Assembly (NCBI GenBank): GCA_044224905.1
Contig: JBGAJN010000002.1
Location: forward strand, 744,001-808,000
Source: JBGAJN01 sp044224905
GTDB lineage: Bacteria; Verrucomicrobiota; Verrucomicrobiia; Limisphaerales; JBGAJN01
Direction: 5' to 3'
DNA: 64,000 bases
A model generated the notes under the pieces. It ran no database searches and was not told the origin of the DNA. It saw only the letters and a program-made list of their open reading frames with translations. Positions 26,401 to 35,459 of the stretch are shown piece by piece. A program made the translations under genes and the position numbers. How positions within the stretch are numbered: the first letter of the stretch is position 1; every line of letters begins with the position of its first letter.

Positions 26401-29400
26401 ATGGTGCCGCGGTTTGGTATCAAACCTATCCCAACTACGTCTTGGCCAATTCGGAATCGACAATGGGTATCGTGGATACGGATCCGGTGGGAACCCCGAC
26501 AGTCTCGGTCAGCGCGGGCAATACGGGCGTCGTCGAAGGCAGCCATGATATCGCGAACTTCGTGTTCCGGCGTACAGGCGCGCCGCTGACCAGCGATTTG
26601 ACCATTTCCTATAACTTGGGCGGAACGGCAACGAATGGTGTGGATTATTTGCCGCTTACGGGCAGCGTGGTAATTCCCGCGGGGCAATCGCAGGTGGCGA
26701 TTCCCATCGTTCCCATCAACAATTACTTCGTGGAAGGTGATCGCAGCGTATCGGTGAACGTTCTTCCGGGCGCGGGTTACAACAACTCTGGGGCGACTGC
26801 GGCGATTACAATTGTCGATGATGATTTGCCCAGCATCGGCGTCTTCGCATCGGATCCTCGTGCGGGCCGCGCGGGCGGTAACACTGGTGTTTTCACCCTT
26901 ACCCGCAATGGCGACACTACGCGCGATGTCTTGGTGAATTATTTAGTTACTGGCAACGCAGTCGCGGGCGTGGATTACACCACCCTGTCGGGATCGGTCT
27001 TGATTCCTGCAGGTTCTGTCTCCGCGACAGTGACCGTGACACCGCTCGCTACGCCGAGCTCTCCCGGACCCAAGTCGGTGATTCTCGTGCTGTCAGATAG
27101 TCCGGCCTACAACACGCACGGACAAGGCCGGGCCACCGTCAAAATTGCTGACGTTGTTCCCACGGTCACCTTGGCAGGGGCTGGCGGTGCGGCGGAAGGT
27201 GGCGGCGCGGGCGGATTCACCGTCACCCGCAACGGGGCGACGACGAACGCGCTCACGGTTTATTTTACGGTCGGTGGATCGGCGAATCCGAATACGGATT
27301 ACAGCGGCATCGGCACCAATGTCGTAATCCCAGTTGGTCAGTCCAGTGTTGCCATTCCGGTCGCCGCCATCGATGACGTGTTTCGTGAATTTACCGCGAC
27401 CGGGCAGAACAATGCGCGTTTGAATGAGCACGAAACGGTTCAGATCGCCTTGGTCGAAAGCGATACCTACGATATCGGCGGTTCGGGTAGCGCGACCATC
27501 ACGATCACGGACAATGATGCCGGGGCATTGTCGCCGGGCATTTCATTCCTGACGCCGACGACGGTGGTGCGCGAGGACAGCGGCTCAGTTTCGATCCCGG
27601 TTCGCATCAGTGGCAATCCCACGAACAACCCCGGCCTTCCAGTTGTCGTCAGTTACGCGATCACGGGAGGCACGGCGGTGCAACCCGTTAATTACAATGC
27701 CTTCTTCCCGACGCCGGGAACGCTGCAGTTCATCAGCAATCGGGTGGACACCGCTGGCTTTGAGGATCAGACCCAACAGATTCAATTCCTCGACTTCGGA
27801 ATCAATGATGACGGAGCCGTGACGGGCGACAGGACCATCATCATCAACTTGGCCTATTACACCAATTACATCACGAACGTCGCCGCTGGGGTTACCAACA
27901 TCATTCCGTATCCGACGAACTTTGTCCTCGGCGATTACCGTACTCACACGATTATCATTAAGGACGTGGATTCCGCGACGGTGTCCATTCAGGCGATTCA
28001 GCCGCTTGCGTATGAAGCGGGTCAACAACCTGGCTTGTTCCGAGTTACTCGCAGCGGTGCGAGTCCGACGCTGACCAACTCGGCCCTCACGGTGAACCTT
28101 CTCGTCTCGGGAACTGCCGTGAACGGTGCGGACTACGCGACGATTCCCTCGACGGTTACGATTCCGGCGGGAGCCACCAGTGTGGATATTTCCGTGGTGC
28201 CGACCGATGACGTGGAGCAAGAACTCGCCGAAACCGTCGTCGTCACACTCGCGCAGACACCGGGCGTGAAGTTCGGTCAGGACACCGCTCAGGTTGTCAT
28301 CGTGGACAACGATGGCACGGTGCAGTTCACTTTCGCCACCTACACGGTGGATGAATCGGGGGGTAGCGCGAACATCGAAGTTCTCCGGACTGGTGCGACC
28401 AATCAAATCTCGAAACTGGATTACGTCTTTGCTGACGGAACGGCCAGCAATGGTGTGGATTATCTCGGCACGAACGGAACCCTGACTTTCGCACCCGGCC
28501 AAACGGTTCAGCAGATCACGGTGCCGATCGTGAACGACCTCTTGGTCGAGCCAACTGAGACTTTCACCATCACGTTGACCAACGTCACCGGCGGTGCGCC
28601 GTTGGGCGGGCAAAACGTGGCGACAATCAGTATTGTCGATGACGATGTGGGATTTGCGTTCAGCGCGACCAACTTCTCTGCGTATGAGAATGCCACCAAC
28701 GCGATTATCACGATCAACCGTCTGGGGGTTACCAACGCGGCCGTATCCGTGGATTTTTTCACCGCCGACGGTTCCGCGACCGCCGGGGTTGACTATGGGG
28801 TGGTGTCCAACACGATCACCTTTAATCCGGGCGAAACCAGCGTCACGGTGCCGATTTCGTTGGCGAACGATACGATTCTGGAAGGTGATGAAACCGTGCT
28901 GCTTTCGCTCGCGAATCCGAGCATGGGGACCACGGTCGTGGGCGCTGCGGCGGTGCTGAACATCGTGGACGATGACGTGCGTGTGGAGTTTGGCTCGGCC
29001 AATTACTCGGTGATCGAGTATGCCGGTTTCGTCCGGGTAGAATTGCGGCGCTTTGGTGGCACGGAACATCCATTGACCGTTGGTTTAAGTGCGCTCGATG
29101 GCACCGCCACCAATGGTTCCGATTATGGCTTCACTGACGGCCCGGTTACGTTGGCAGGTGATACAACAACCGTTTTGACCAATGGCTCCGGCCAGATTGT
29201 GTTTTTGGCGGGTGAAACCAACAAGATTGTGAACGTTCCCATTCTCGATGACATTCTCGGCGAGGGGAACGAGACATTCCAATTGGTCATCACCAATGTT
29301 ACCGGCCCGGGTGGTTTGCCGGTAGGTACGTTCACCATGGGAACCCAGACCAATACGACAGTTCTCATCATCGACGACGAGCAGCCGGGATTTGTGGACT

Positions 29401-32400
29401 ACCAGTATCGCCCGATGGTTGCGGGCGGTGGTGTGGCGGGCGGCGGACCAACGACCTTGATTGCTGGCACCGTGAGAAGCGCGACCACCGGTATCGGATT
29501 GCCGGGCGTCGTGGTTTCCGTGGGCACCTCGTCGACGGTCTCGGGAGCGGGCGGTTTGTTTACCTTGAGCAACGCACCGGTGGGAAGTGTGCAAATCGAC
29601 GGCAACCTCGTTGGCTATTTCCCGTTCAACAACACGTTCACGTTGTTGAACCAGCCGTCCAATGTTCTGGAGTTCGCGATGTCGCCGTTGATTTCCGGTA
29701 CGTCCACCATCCGCCTTGTGTTGAGTTGGGGTGCGAATCCGGCGGATTTGGACTCGCACTTGGAGACCCCGCCGATTAGCGGTGTGCCGTATCACGTCTT
29801 CTTCGCGAACCCAGGCAGTCAGAGCAATGCTCCTTTCGCTGAACTCGATGTGGATGACGTTACTGGTTTTGGACCGGAGACGATTACGATCACCAACACC
29901 TTCCCCGGAACCTATGTGTATTATATTCACCGGTTCTCGGGTACCGGAACCATTGCCGGTTCGGGCGCCACGGTGCAGGTTTATACCGAGGCTGGTTTGG
30001 TCAACACCGTGACGGCGCCCGCCACAGGTGTCGGGGATTATTGGGACGTGTTTCAGATTGATGGTGCCACCCGGACCGTTTCGCTCATCAATGCGTTCAG
30101 CGCGAATCCGCCGGGCGTGGTGACCAATCTGGCCCCGGCGATCGCTTCGCAGCCGCGAAGCATTACCGTCGATGCTGGCGCTCAAGCAGCTTTCAGCGTT
30201 GTCGCCGGAGGCAGCCCGCCCCTGTTTTATCAGTGGCGAAAAGGTGGGGCACCCTTGCTGGGGCAGACCAACGCCGTGCTAATTCTGAATAATGTTTCGA
30301 ATACGGATGCGGGCGTTTATAGCGTGGTCGTCAGCAACGCGATCAACAGCGTGACCAGCTCGAATGCGACGTTGGCGGTGAACATCACGTGTGGTAGCGG
30401 GATCAATGGCGGGTTGGTTTATGCCCTGGCTGCGTTCACCAACGAGAACAAGATTGTCGTTGGTGGTGCCTTCACGACCGTGGATGGCCTTGGCTTGCGA
30501 CGTGTGGCCCGGCTTGCTCCCGATGGGTTGGTGGATTCCAGCTTCAACCCGGGTATCGGTGCCAACAGCAACGTCCTCGCCCTCGCCGTTCAACCGGATG
30601 GCAAGGTGTTCATGGGCGGCGCTTTCACCAACGTGGATGGATCGAATCGCGTTCGCGTAGCCCGTCTCAATGTGGACGGCAACGTGGATGCAACGTTTAA
30701 TCCTGGACTGGGTGCCAACAGCAACGTTTTGGCTCTCGCCGTCCAGCCGGATGGTATGGTTCTCGTCGGTGGCGAATTCACAACTTTCGCCGGCGATGCC
30801 AGCCACCCGTTCTTGGCGCGGCTCGACACCAATGGCGTGCTCGATACGAATTTCAGCGCCAGCGTCGGGGCACGGGTGTTGTCCATTGCCGTTCAAACCA
30901 ACGGCTCGATTCTCATCGGCGGTTGCTTCAGTTCGGTCAATGGCGTTCCCAACAACGGCATCGCACGGTTGCTTGCCGATGGCACGCTGGATCCCTCCTT
31001 CAATGCCGGTACGGGCACTGACAGTGCGGTGCGGGCGCTGGCGTTACAGGCCGACGGGAAGATCCTCGCTGGCGGATCGTTCAGTTCCTATAACGGGACG
31101 CCGGTCGGATTCCTTGTGCGCCTGAATCCCGACGGTACGTTCGATTCCAGCTTCTTGGATGGCACCGGCGCTGATGCTCCCGTTAATGCCATTGCGGTTA
31201 CACCGAAGGGAAAGATCTACGTTGCTGGGGCGTTCAATTCCTTCAACGGTCAAGTGCGCCGCGGGTTCACCCGCCTGTTGCCCACCGGGGCAACGGATAA
31301 TGTGTTCAACCCGGGTTCGGGAACGGATGGCCCGGTGTTCGCTGCGGTTGCGCAGTTGGATTCCGCGCTCGTCATCGGTGGCAATTTCACCCAGGTGAAC
31401 TCGGTTCCCCGCACGGGTCTCGCCCGCATTCACGGTGACGAGAAATCTGTCGTCGTGGAAGTGGAACTCGATCAAGCTTCCTATTCGGTGTTCGAAAATG
31501 CCGGCCCTGCGCAGGTGCGCGTCTTGCGGAGCGGTATCACCACCGGTTCGCTGTCTTTCGATCTAGTCACGCGTGACGGGACGGCCCACAACGGCACAGA
31601 TTTTACCGGTGGCATTTTCCCGGTGTTCTTTGCTCCTGGCGAAACGAACGTGACGGTCAACATTCCGATCAACAATGACGGTGTGGTCAACGCAGATCGC
31701 ACATTCACCGTCAGTCTCACCAATGTTCCGCCGGCGGTGTTGCAGTTCGATCCGACCAATGCAGTCGTCAATATTCTCGATGATGATGGCGGTCCGGGAT
31801 CGCTCAGTTTCACCGCGGCCTCGTACAGCGTGGTTGAAAGCGTGGGGCTTGCGACAATTTCCGTCAGGCGTACGCCCGGCTCGTCCGGTAGCGTCTCCGT
31901 CCAGTTTGAAACCTTGGATGGAACGGCGTTGCAAAACTCGGATTACGTTTACACCAATGGCAGCGTTTCCTTCGCCCGCGGCGAGACCAACAAAACCTTT
32001 GCCGTTCGGATTTTAAATGACCGGCTGATCGAAGCGAACAAGTCTCTCCAACTGCGTCTCTTTAGCGCAACAGGTGGTGCGACCTTGGGCCTTTCCAATG
32101 CGTCGTTGACGATTGTGGATGACGATTTCGCCGGCACCTTTGCCTTCACGAGCACCAACTACACCGGTAATGAAGGAAACGGCGCGGCGGTCATCACGGT
32201 GTCGCGCCTAGTTGATAATGTGGGTGACGTAACTGTCAATTTCGCCACGGGCGGAGGAACTGCGGCGCCTGGCTTTGATTATTCTGCGACCAACGGCACG
32301 CTGAGTTGGTTGAACGGTGACTCGAGCAACAAGACATTTACAGTTCAATTGGTGAACGATTCCATCGGAAGGGCCAGTCGCACTGTGGGCTTGGCTTTAT

Positions 32401-34250
32401 CCACGCCGACTGGGGGAGCCTTCGTGGGTTCTCCGAATCAGAGCACACTGACCATCGTGGATGATGACGTGAGCTTGAGCTTCGCGAGCGCGAATTTCTC
32501 GGTCATTGAATCCAACGGTACCGCCGCCATCACGGTGGTCCGAACGGGCAGTACCAACGGCGCTGTTTCCGTCAGCTATTTCACTACGAATGGAACGGCG
32601 ACGGCGGGCGTTGATTACACGAATGTGGCCGGAACGTTGTTCTGGGCCGACGGTGACTCCGCTCCTCAAACCTTCAACGTTCCTCTGGTTAACGACAGCA
32701 CTGTCGAGGGTGACAAGACGGTTCAATTGTTCGTCTTCAATCCGGTGGGGGCCACGCTAACAACGCCGAACGCGGCGCTGCTGACCATTGTTGACGACGA
32801 CGCCAGTCTCTTCTTTGAGTCGTCAGGAACCAGGTTGGTGACGGAATCTGGCCCGGTCAACGGCGTAATTGATCCTAGCGAGACTGTTACGGTGGAGTTC
32901 GCGTTGCGAAACATCGGGTCAACCAACAGTTCGAGTCTCGTTGCTACTTTGGTTGCCACAAATGGAATCACGCCATTGAGTGGTTCGCAGAATTACGGCT
33001 CGGTGCTGGCGGGTGGGCCGGCGGTTGCTCGGTCATTCATGTTTACAGCCACTGGAACCAACGGCGCTTCCCTCACCGCGGTTGTTCATCTTCAAGATGG
33101 TGCTACCGACTACGGTTACGTGCCGTTCGTCTTCGACTTGGGAACGCGGACAACGCGGTTCTCCACTAACAGCGCCATCGTAATCAATGACAACGCAGTG
33201 GCGACCCCGTATCCGTCCAGACTCAATGTGGCCGGCGTGCTTGGCTCGGTGCGGAAGGTTTCCGCCACGCTATCCAATCTGACCCACACGTTCCCCGCGG
33301 ACATCCGTGTTCTGCTGGTCAGTCCGACGGGCGAGAACGCTATCCTCATGGCCAACGTGGGCAGCACCACCGATTCCCCGGGCCCGGTGAGCAACGTAAC
33401 GCTGACTTTCGATGATGCGGCCGCCAGTTCGCTTACGACCAATCAAATCGTTTCCGGCGCCTACAAGCCGAGCAATCGGGCGATTGGCAACTTCTTCCCG
33501 TCGCCCGCGCCCTCGGGCAGCTACGGCACCGCGTTGTCGGCGTTTAACGGAATCAATCCGAACGGTACGTGGTTGCTCTATGTGCTCGATGTTGATCCTC
33601 TCAACGTCGGCTCGTTGGGTAGCTGGGGACTGACGTTTGTTGACGGTGCGGAAGTGAATCCGCGGGGTGACCTTGCCGTGTCGGTGGTCGTTTCGCCCAG
33701 TCCGGTCGTGGCTGGTGCTAATGCCACCTTCAGCCTCACGGTGACGAATCGTGGTTCGAATCCTGCAAACTATGTGGCTCTCACCAATACGCTGCCAGCC
33801 GGATTCACCTTCGTTAGCGCCGCCAATACCAACGGCGGATATTATCAATCCGGTGCTACCGTCATCTTTGACTTGGGCTCAATCGCAGCGCGCACCAGTG
33901 TCCAAGCCAGCATTGTTGCTCTCGCTGGTTCGGGTACGGGAACCTTGACCAATGGAGTGACTGTGGCTTCGTCACTGACGGAAACCAACAGTGGAAATAA
34001 TTCGGCAGTGTTTACGTCATCGGTAATTGCGCCGCCAAATTTGACCATCAGCGTTGTGGGCGCGAACCTCGTTGTTTCGTGGCCGGTGGCGGCCGGCAAT
34101 CTGATATTGCAGTCGGCTGATTCATTGACCACTCCGTTGGTGTGGCTGCCGGTGGGTATCAGTCCCGTCGTGGTCGGTAGTAATTGGACGGTCACGATTC
34201 CGATTACGCCGGCCTCCGCTGGTCGTTTCTACAGTCTCACGGCTCCCTGA
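23445..34250 (+). CDS. Giant secreted multidomain protein: metzincin-like protease, PKD, Calx-beta, delta-60, P-domain
   Basis: A 3601-residue exported protein. After an N-terminal hydrophobic segment (8-25) and an unassigned region (30-340, with Cys236/Cys239/Cys263/His266) comes a metzincin-type metalloprotease with the zinc motif HEIGHNNGLGH (451-461) and a likely Met-turn in YDTMGGGG (Met528). Then follow a PKD domain (about 675-762), a carboxypeptidase-regulatory-like domain (766-862), nine Calx-beta repeats (863-1985), a second regulatory-like domain (2003-2080), a DUF2135-like domain (2086-2225), an Ig-like domain (2228-2315), about six delta-60 repeats (2322-2665), four more Calx-beta repeats (2669-3119), a CARDB-like segment, a proprotein-convertase P-domain (3229-3404), a DUF11-type repeat and a C-terminal segment typical of Verrucomicrobiota surface proteins (3530-3601). 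Calx-beta repeats suggest calcium binding. Role, perhaps adhesion with proteolysis, is inferred. It is transcribed alone and has a strong terminator. Confidence 0.9.
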   Translation: MHKSRWFLLSSIVVAGLVLGLAVVRRPVGKPGTTAPSETLAPAATQAAKNAAPAPSTATSAIAKFEPKTSVGKFDAWLERYRAANDSEKAALAAEGVVLAKARLEELRELIKMDPKAALEQAIPYGTRKVLPAEIRAQLEQPVSGKGSFTVAIFCPLPGHEGEEPAPKREVKIGSQRYDTYVYGWRSDLVSQKSIAVHGMSIGDTLAVSEAGARVVSSEEATDLMAEGRAKFDTVCSVCSRAAAATGGQVLLDLGTGSYQTVCPEHSATVNDSIQFALALENKTTTSAMHRLAAMKSLSGRQQAQFWMPEQAFGGGGGGSTIPPGPAPGFLGQRTLLLVPAQFLDEAAPPLTQAAAQSAGQTINTFYNRASFGYEQMLTTVTPTVILPNRKQVYDEEGFGGIIGDAVGQAELLGYDTSQFDFLYVITTSIPAAKYGGISAGLVFGTGALTHEIGHNNGLGHANFFDNGRPAGPTQPNPALPIDPDSSSTANHSIGHADINGPYIAGLASPVGGGSGSTIEYGDPYDTMGGGGSDFSASMKASLGWLPPQTVRTVTASETNRLFAFDSGSVTNGRLYALRTGRTQTWGDYWISHRRAVGNNPWLLNGVEIQHGGSTTLLLDTTPGTPDGRQDGMVVVGRTFSDREAKVHVTPIARAGTGADAWIDVVIHRGDFPGNNAPVISSLAATSVDVPVGTPVTFTATANDADGDLLTYYFNFGDQTFGTNSAVNTHTFSAVGQYVVRCEVSDMKGGVASANLLVNVGSPSTFAVRGRVVDTDGLPVAGVRVHNGVAPGADGGNVPVAPGGYRYGFTDTDGYYIIPDLAPGTYTLGAFLHHYRTLPQNFNGLVTVTSAEVTSVDFTATPIPAVSVNVVSSAIEGGAPGVFRVSRTGSTADDLSVKILLSSPDSAVYSASTNGSVTIPAGSSFADVDITGFSDGVGDGGRHVRFTLQLVTNYFVVTSVLTNNQFVLRTNNILSPGWEVLPRLSDGAAVWYQTYPNYVLANSESTMGIVDTDPVGTPTVSVSAGNTGVVEGSHDIANFVFRRTGAPLTSDLTISYNLGGTATNGVDYLPLTGSVVIPAGQSQVAIPIVPINNYFVEGDRSVSVNVLPGAGYNNSGATAAITIVDDDLPSIGVFASDPRAGRAGGNTGVFTLTRNGDTTRDVLVNYLVTGNAVAGVDYTTLSGSVLIPAGSVSATVTVTPLATPSSPGPKSVILVLSDSPAYNTHGQGRATVKIADVVPTVTLAGAGGAAEGGGAGGFTVTRNGATTNALTVYFTVGGSANPNTDYSGIGTNVVIPVGQSSVAIPVAAIDDVFREFTATGQNNARLNEHETVQIALVESDTYDIGGSGSATITITDNDAGALSPGISFLTPTTVVREDSGSVSIPVRISGNPTNNPGLPVVVSYAITGGTAVQPVNYNAFFPTPGTLQFISNRVDTAGFEDQTQQIQFLDFGINDDGAVTGDRTIIINLAYYTNYITNVAAGVTNIIPYPTNFVLGDYRTHTIIIKDVDSATVSIQAIQPLAYEAGQQPGLFRVTRSGASPTLTNSALTVNLLVSGTAVNGADYATIPSTVTIPAGATSVDISVVPTDDVEQELAETVVVTLAQTPGVKFGQDTAQVVIVDNDGTVQFTFATYTVDESGGSANIEVLRTGATNQISKLDYVFADGTASNGVDYLGTNGTLTFAPGQTVQQITVPIVNDLLVEPTETFTITLTNVTGGAPLGGQNVATISIVDDDVGFAFSATNFSAYENATNAIITINRLGVTNAAVSVDFFTADGSATAGVDYGVVSNTITFNPGETSVTVPISLANDTILEGDETVLLSLANPSMGTTVVGAAAVLNIVDDDVRVEFGSANYSVIEYAGFVRVELRRFGGTEHPLTVGLSALDGTATNGSDYGFTDGPVTLAGDTTTVLTNGSGQIVFLAGETNKIVNVPILDDILGEGNETFQLVITNVTGPGGLPVGTFTMGTQTNTTVLIIDDEQPGFVDYQYRPMVAGGGVAGGGPTTLIAGTVRSATTGIGLPGVVVSVGTSSTVSGAGGLFTLSNAPVGSVQIDGNLVGYFPFNNTFTLLNQPSNVLEFAMSPLISGTSTIRLVLSWGANPADLDSHLETPPISGVPYHVFFANPGSQSNAPFAELDVDDVTGFGPETITITNTFPGTYVYYIHRFSGTGTIAGSGATVQVYTEAGLVNTVTAPATGVGDYWDVFQIDGATRTVSLINAFSANPPGVVTNLAPAIASQPRSITVDAGAQAAFSVVAGGSPPLFYQWRKGGAPLLGQTNAVLILNNVSNTDAGVYSVVVSNAINSVTSSNATLAVNITCGSGINGGLVYALAAFTNENKIVVGGAFTTVDGLGLRRVARLAPDGLVDSSFNPGIGANSNVLALAVQPDGKVFMGGAFTNVDGSNRVRVARLNVDGNVDATFNPGLGANSNVLALAVQPDGMVLVGGEFTTFAGDASHPFLARLDTNGVLDTNFSASVGARVLSIAVQTNGSILIGGCFSSVNGVPNNGIARLLADGTLDPSFNAGTGTDSAVRALALQADGKILAGGSFSSYNGTPVGFLVRLNPDGTFDSSFLDGTGADAPVNAIAVTPKGKIYVAGAFNSFNGQVRRGFTRLLPTGATDNVFNPGSGTDGPVFAAVAQLDSALVIGGNFTQVNSVPRTGLARIHGDEKSVVVEVELDQASYSVFENAGPAQVRVLRSGITTGSLSFDLVTRDGTAHNGTDFTGGIFPVFFAPGETNVTVNIPINNDGVVNADRTFTVSLTNVPPAVLQFDPTNAVVNILDDDGGPGSLSFTAASYSVVESVGLATISVRRTPGSSGSVSVQFETLDGTALQNSDYVYTNGSVSFARGETNKTFAVRILNDRLIEANKSLQLRLFSATGGATLGLSNASLTIVDDDFAGTFAFTSTNYTGNEGNGAAVITVSRLVDNVGDVTVNFATGGGTAAPGFDYSATNGTLSWLNGDSSNKTFTVQLVNDSIGRASRTVGLALSTPTGGAFVGSPNQSTLTIVDDDVSLSFASANFSVIESNGTAAITVVRTGSTNGAVSVSYFTTNGTATAGVDYTNVAGTLFWADGDSAPQTFNVPLVNDSTVEGDKTVQLFVFNPVGATLTTPNAALLTIVDDDASLFFESSGTRLVTESGPVNGVIDPSETVTVEFALRNIGSTNSSSLVATLVATNGITPLSGSQNYGSVLAGGPAVARSFMFTATGTNGASLTAVVHLQDGATDYGYVPFVFDLGTRTTRFSTNSAIVINDNAVATPYPSRLNVAGVLGSVRKVSATLSNLTHTFPADIRVLLVSPTGENAILMANVGSTTDSPGPVSNVTLTFDDAAASSLTTNQIVSGAYKPSNRAIGNFFPSPAPSGSYGTALSAFNGINPNGTWLLYVLDVDPLNVGSLGSWGLTFVDGAEVNPRGDLAVSVVVSPSPVVAGANATFSLTVTNRGSNPANYVALTNTLPAGFTFVSAANTNGGYYQSGATVIFDLGSIAARTSVQASIVALAGSGTGTLTNGVTVASSLTETNSGNNSAVFTSSVIAPPNLTISVVGANLVVSWPVAAGNLILQSADSLTTPLVWLPVGISPVVVGSNWTVTIPITPASAGRFYSLTAP
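26030..29395 (+). repeat. Nine tandem Calx-beta coding repeats
   Basis: Diverged repeats of about 100-150 codons. Each has an opening beta strand, a V.E..G....V.R.G block, a GTA..G.DY block with [ST]..[IV].[IF].[AP]G, and most end in a [IV][VT][DK]ND/VDDD acidic turn. The DNA copies are too diverged to be simple recent duplications. Confidence 0.8.
30410..31440 (+). repeat. Delta-60 coding repeats
   Basis: About six repeats of roughly 50-57 codons, each with an ALA.Q.DGK[IV]..GG.F strand pair and a [VIL].RL..DG..D..F..G turn, for example VARLNVDGNVDATFNPG and IARLLADGTLDPSFNAG. Likely a beta-propeller-like or solenoid module. Confidence 0.85.
31450..32805 (+). repeat. Four further Calx-beta coding repeats
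   Basis: Second block of Calx-beta repeats after the delta-60 array, starting ASYSVFENAG, ASYSVVESVG, TNYTGNEGNG and ANFSVIESNG. They are more alike to each other than to most of the first block, suggesting separate expansion. Confidence 0.8.
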
Positions 34251-34259
34251 CGTCAACTT

Positions 34260-34287
34260 GGCGGGGCTTCGGCCCCGCCGATTTTTC
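34260..34287 (+). terminator. Intrinsic terminator after giant gene
   Basis: GGCGGGGC (34260-34267) and GCCCCGCC (34272-34279) form an 8-bp GC stem closed by a TTCG tetraloop, followed by GATTTTTCTT, ten bases after the stop codon. Confidence 0.93.
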
Positions 34288-34379
34288 TTCAGCGACTAGG
34301 GCAACGGTTAAAACTCCGACTCACCTTCGTGTCCGCAGGAGAGTCTTGTCTTCACGAGCGCGTGCCGTAATTTGTCGGC

Positions 34380-35090
34380 ATGGCTCTTGCCGAAAATCTC
34401 GAACACTTGCGGTCGCGAATCGCGATCGCCTGCGAGCGTGCTCATCGTGACCTGAACTCGGTCACGTTAGTCGCTGTAAGCAAAGGCCAGCCGCCGGAAG
34501 TCGTGAGCGAGGCAGCCGCCCTGGGCTTAAGTTTATTTGGTGAGAATCGCGTCCAGGAAGCCAAGCCCAAGAAACTTCAATGCTCGAGCAAACTGCGTTG
34601 GCACATGATCGGCCATCTGCAATCCAACAAGGTTCGCGATGCCGTGCAGTTGTTCGACATGATCGAAAGTGTCGACAGCCTCGCAATTGCGGAGGAGATA
34701 CATCGCCGCGCCGAACAGTCAGCCAAGACGCTTCCGATTCTTTTGCAGGTGAATGTCGCCGGCGAATCCACAAAATCCGGATATTCGACGGAGCAGGCAT
34801 TATCCGAGCTGGCGGCAATCAACAAACTGAAGAACATTGAGATCCACGGGCTCATGACGATTGCTCCCTGGTCACAGGATCCGGAAAAAGTCCGGCCGGT
34901 CTTCCGACGCCTTCGCGAGTTGAAGGAACAGTGCGAATACACGCTCGGTGCGCCGTTGCCGCATCTGAGTATGGGCATGAGCGGCGACTTCGAAGTGGCG
35001 ATTGAGGAAGGCGCGACCTTGATCCGGGTCGGCACGGCGTTGTTTGGGGCGCGTCCCAAACTTAAGAAAGATCCGACGCTTGACGATTAA
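34380..35090 (+). CDS. YggS/PROSC family pyridoxal phosphate homeostasis protein
   Basis: PLP-binding TIM-barrel protein without known catalytic activity, involved in vitamin B6 and amino acid homeostasis. The PLP Lys35 is in LVAVSKGQP. Other family blocks are LFGENRVQEAKPK, WHMIGHLQSNKVR, LLQVNVAGESTKSG, HGLMTIAP and LSMGMSGDFEVAIEEGATLIRVGTALFG. Length 236 is normal. In many genomes this gene precedes proC or yggT; here it precedes a small hypothetical gene. Confidence 0.95.
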   Translation: MALAENLEHLRSRIAIACERAHRDLNSVTLVAVSKGQPPEVVSEAAALGLSLFGENRVQEAKPKKLQCSSKLRWHMIGHLQSNKVRDAVQLFDMIESVDSLAIAEEIHRRAEQSAKTLPILLQVNVAGESTKSGYSTEQALSELAAINKLKNIEIHGLMTIAPWSQDPEKVRPVFRRLRELKEQCEYTLGAPLPHLSMGMSGDFEVAIEEGATLIRVGTALFGARPKLKKDPTLDD

Positions 35091-35117
35091 TGAACTAGGT
35101 TAGTTCGGGTTTAGCCT

Positions 35118-35456
35118 TTGAAGTTTTTGAATACCAACCTTAAATTTAAGCCGGTGACTCCGGAAACTTTTAGAAAAGAAATCGCCGAAGCGGTGAAGGC
35201 GTACGATCGTTTTGTCGTGTGCATCGACAAAACGCCGGATCAGTTTGAAGCGTCGCTCCACAGCCTCATGGAAAAGGCGATCAAAGCCTACCTGAACCGG
35301 GGACCAAATCTTCGCCACGGCATCGCGCTCGATCGTCAGATAACGGTGATCCTCAGCCAGACCGAAACGGATCGGCCACTGTGCGCGATTTATTTCAATT
35401 TGAGTTCCCCTTACCACCGCAAGCCAACTGCGACGACGGCCAAGTCCGCTGACTAA
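35118..35456 (+). CDS. Small hypothetical protein
   Basis: A 112-residue protein with no recognised domain, starting at a TTG 27 bases after the preceding gene. Its sequence looks like a folded alpha/beta protein (PETFRKEIAEAVKAYDRFVVCIDK, LHSLMEKAIKAYL, DRQITVILSQTETDRPLCAIYFNL), with a polar tail. The antisense frame of similar length is Arg/His-rich and less protein-like, so I favour this strand. The weak start codon and lack of similarity keep confidence moderate. Confidence 0.55.
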   Translation: MKFLNTNLKFKPVTPETFRKEIAEAVKAYDRFVVCIDKTPDQFEASLHSLMEKAIKAYLNRGPNLRHGIALDRQITVILSQTETDRPLCAIYFNLSSPYHRKPTATTAKSAD

Positions 35457-35459
35457 TTG

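Noticed and set aside
27585..29069. 494-codon minus-strand frame opposite the Calx-beta repeats
   Set aside because: Antisense shadow of repeated, codon-biased DNA; no start signal and no similarity.
26030..32805. Periodic repeats considered as a CRISPR or satellite array
   Set aside because: The period is 150-450 bases and is coding (Calx-beta, delta-60); no short identical repeats with unique spacers are present anywhere in the window.
34346..34373. TTGTCT / TAATTT as a promoter for the YggS-type gene
   Set aside because: Only three of six bases match at each box, so not supportable as a separate feature.
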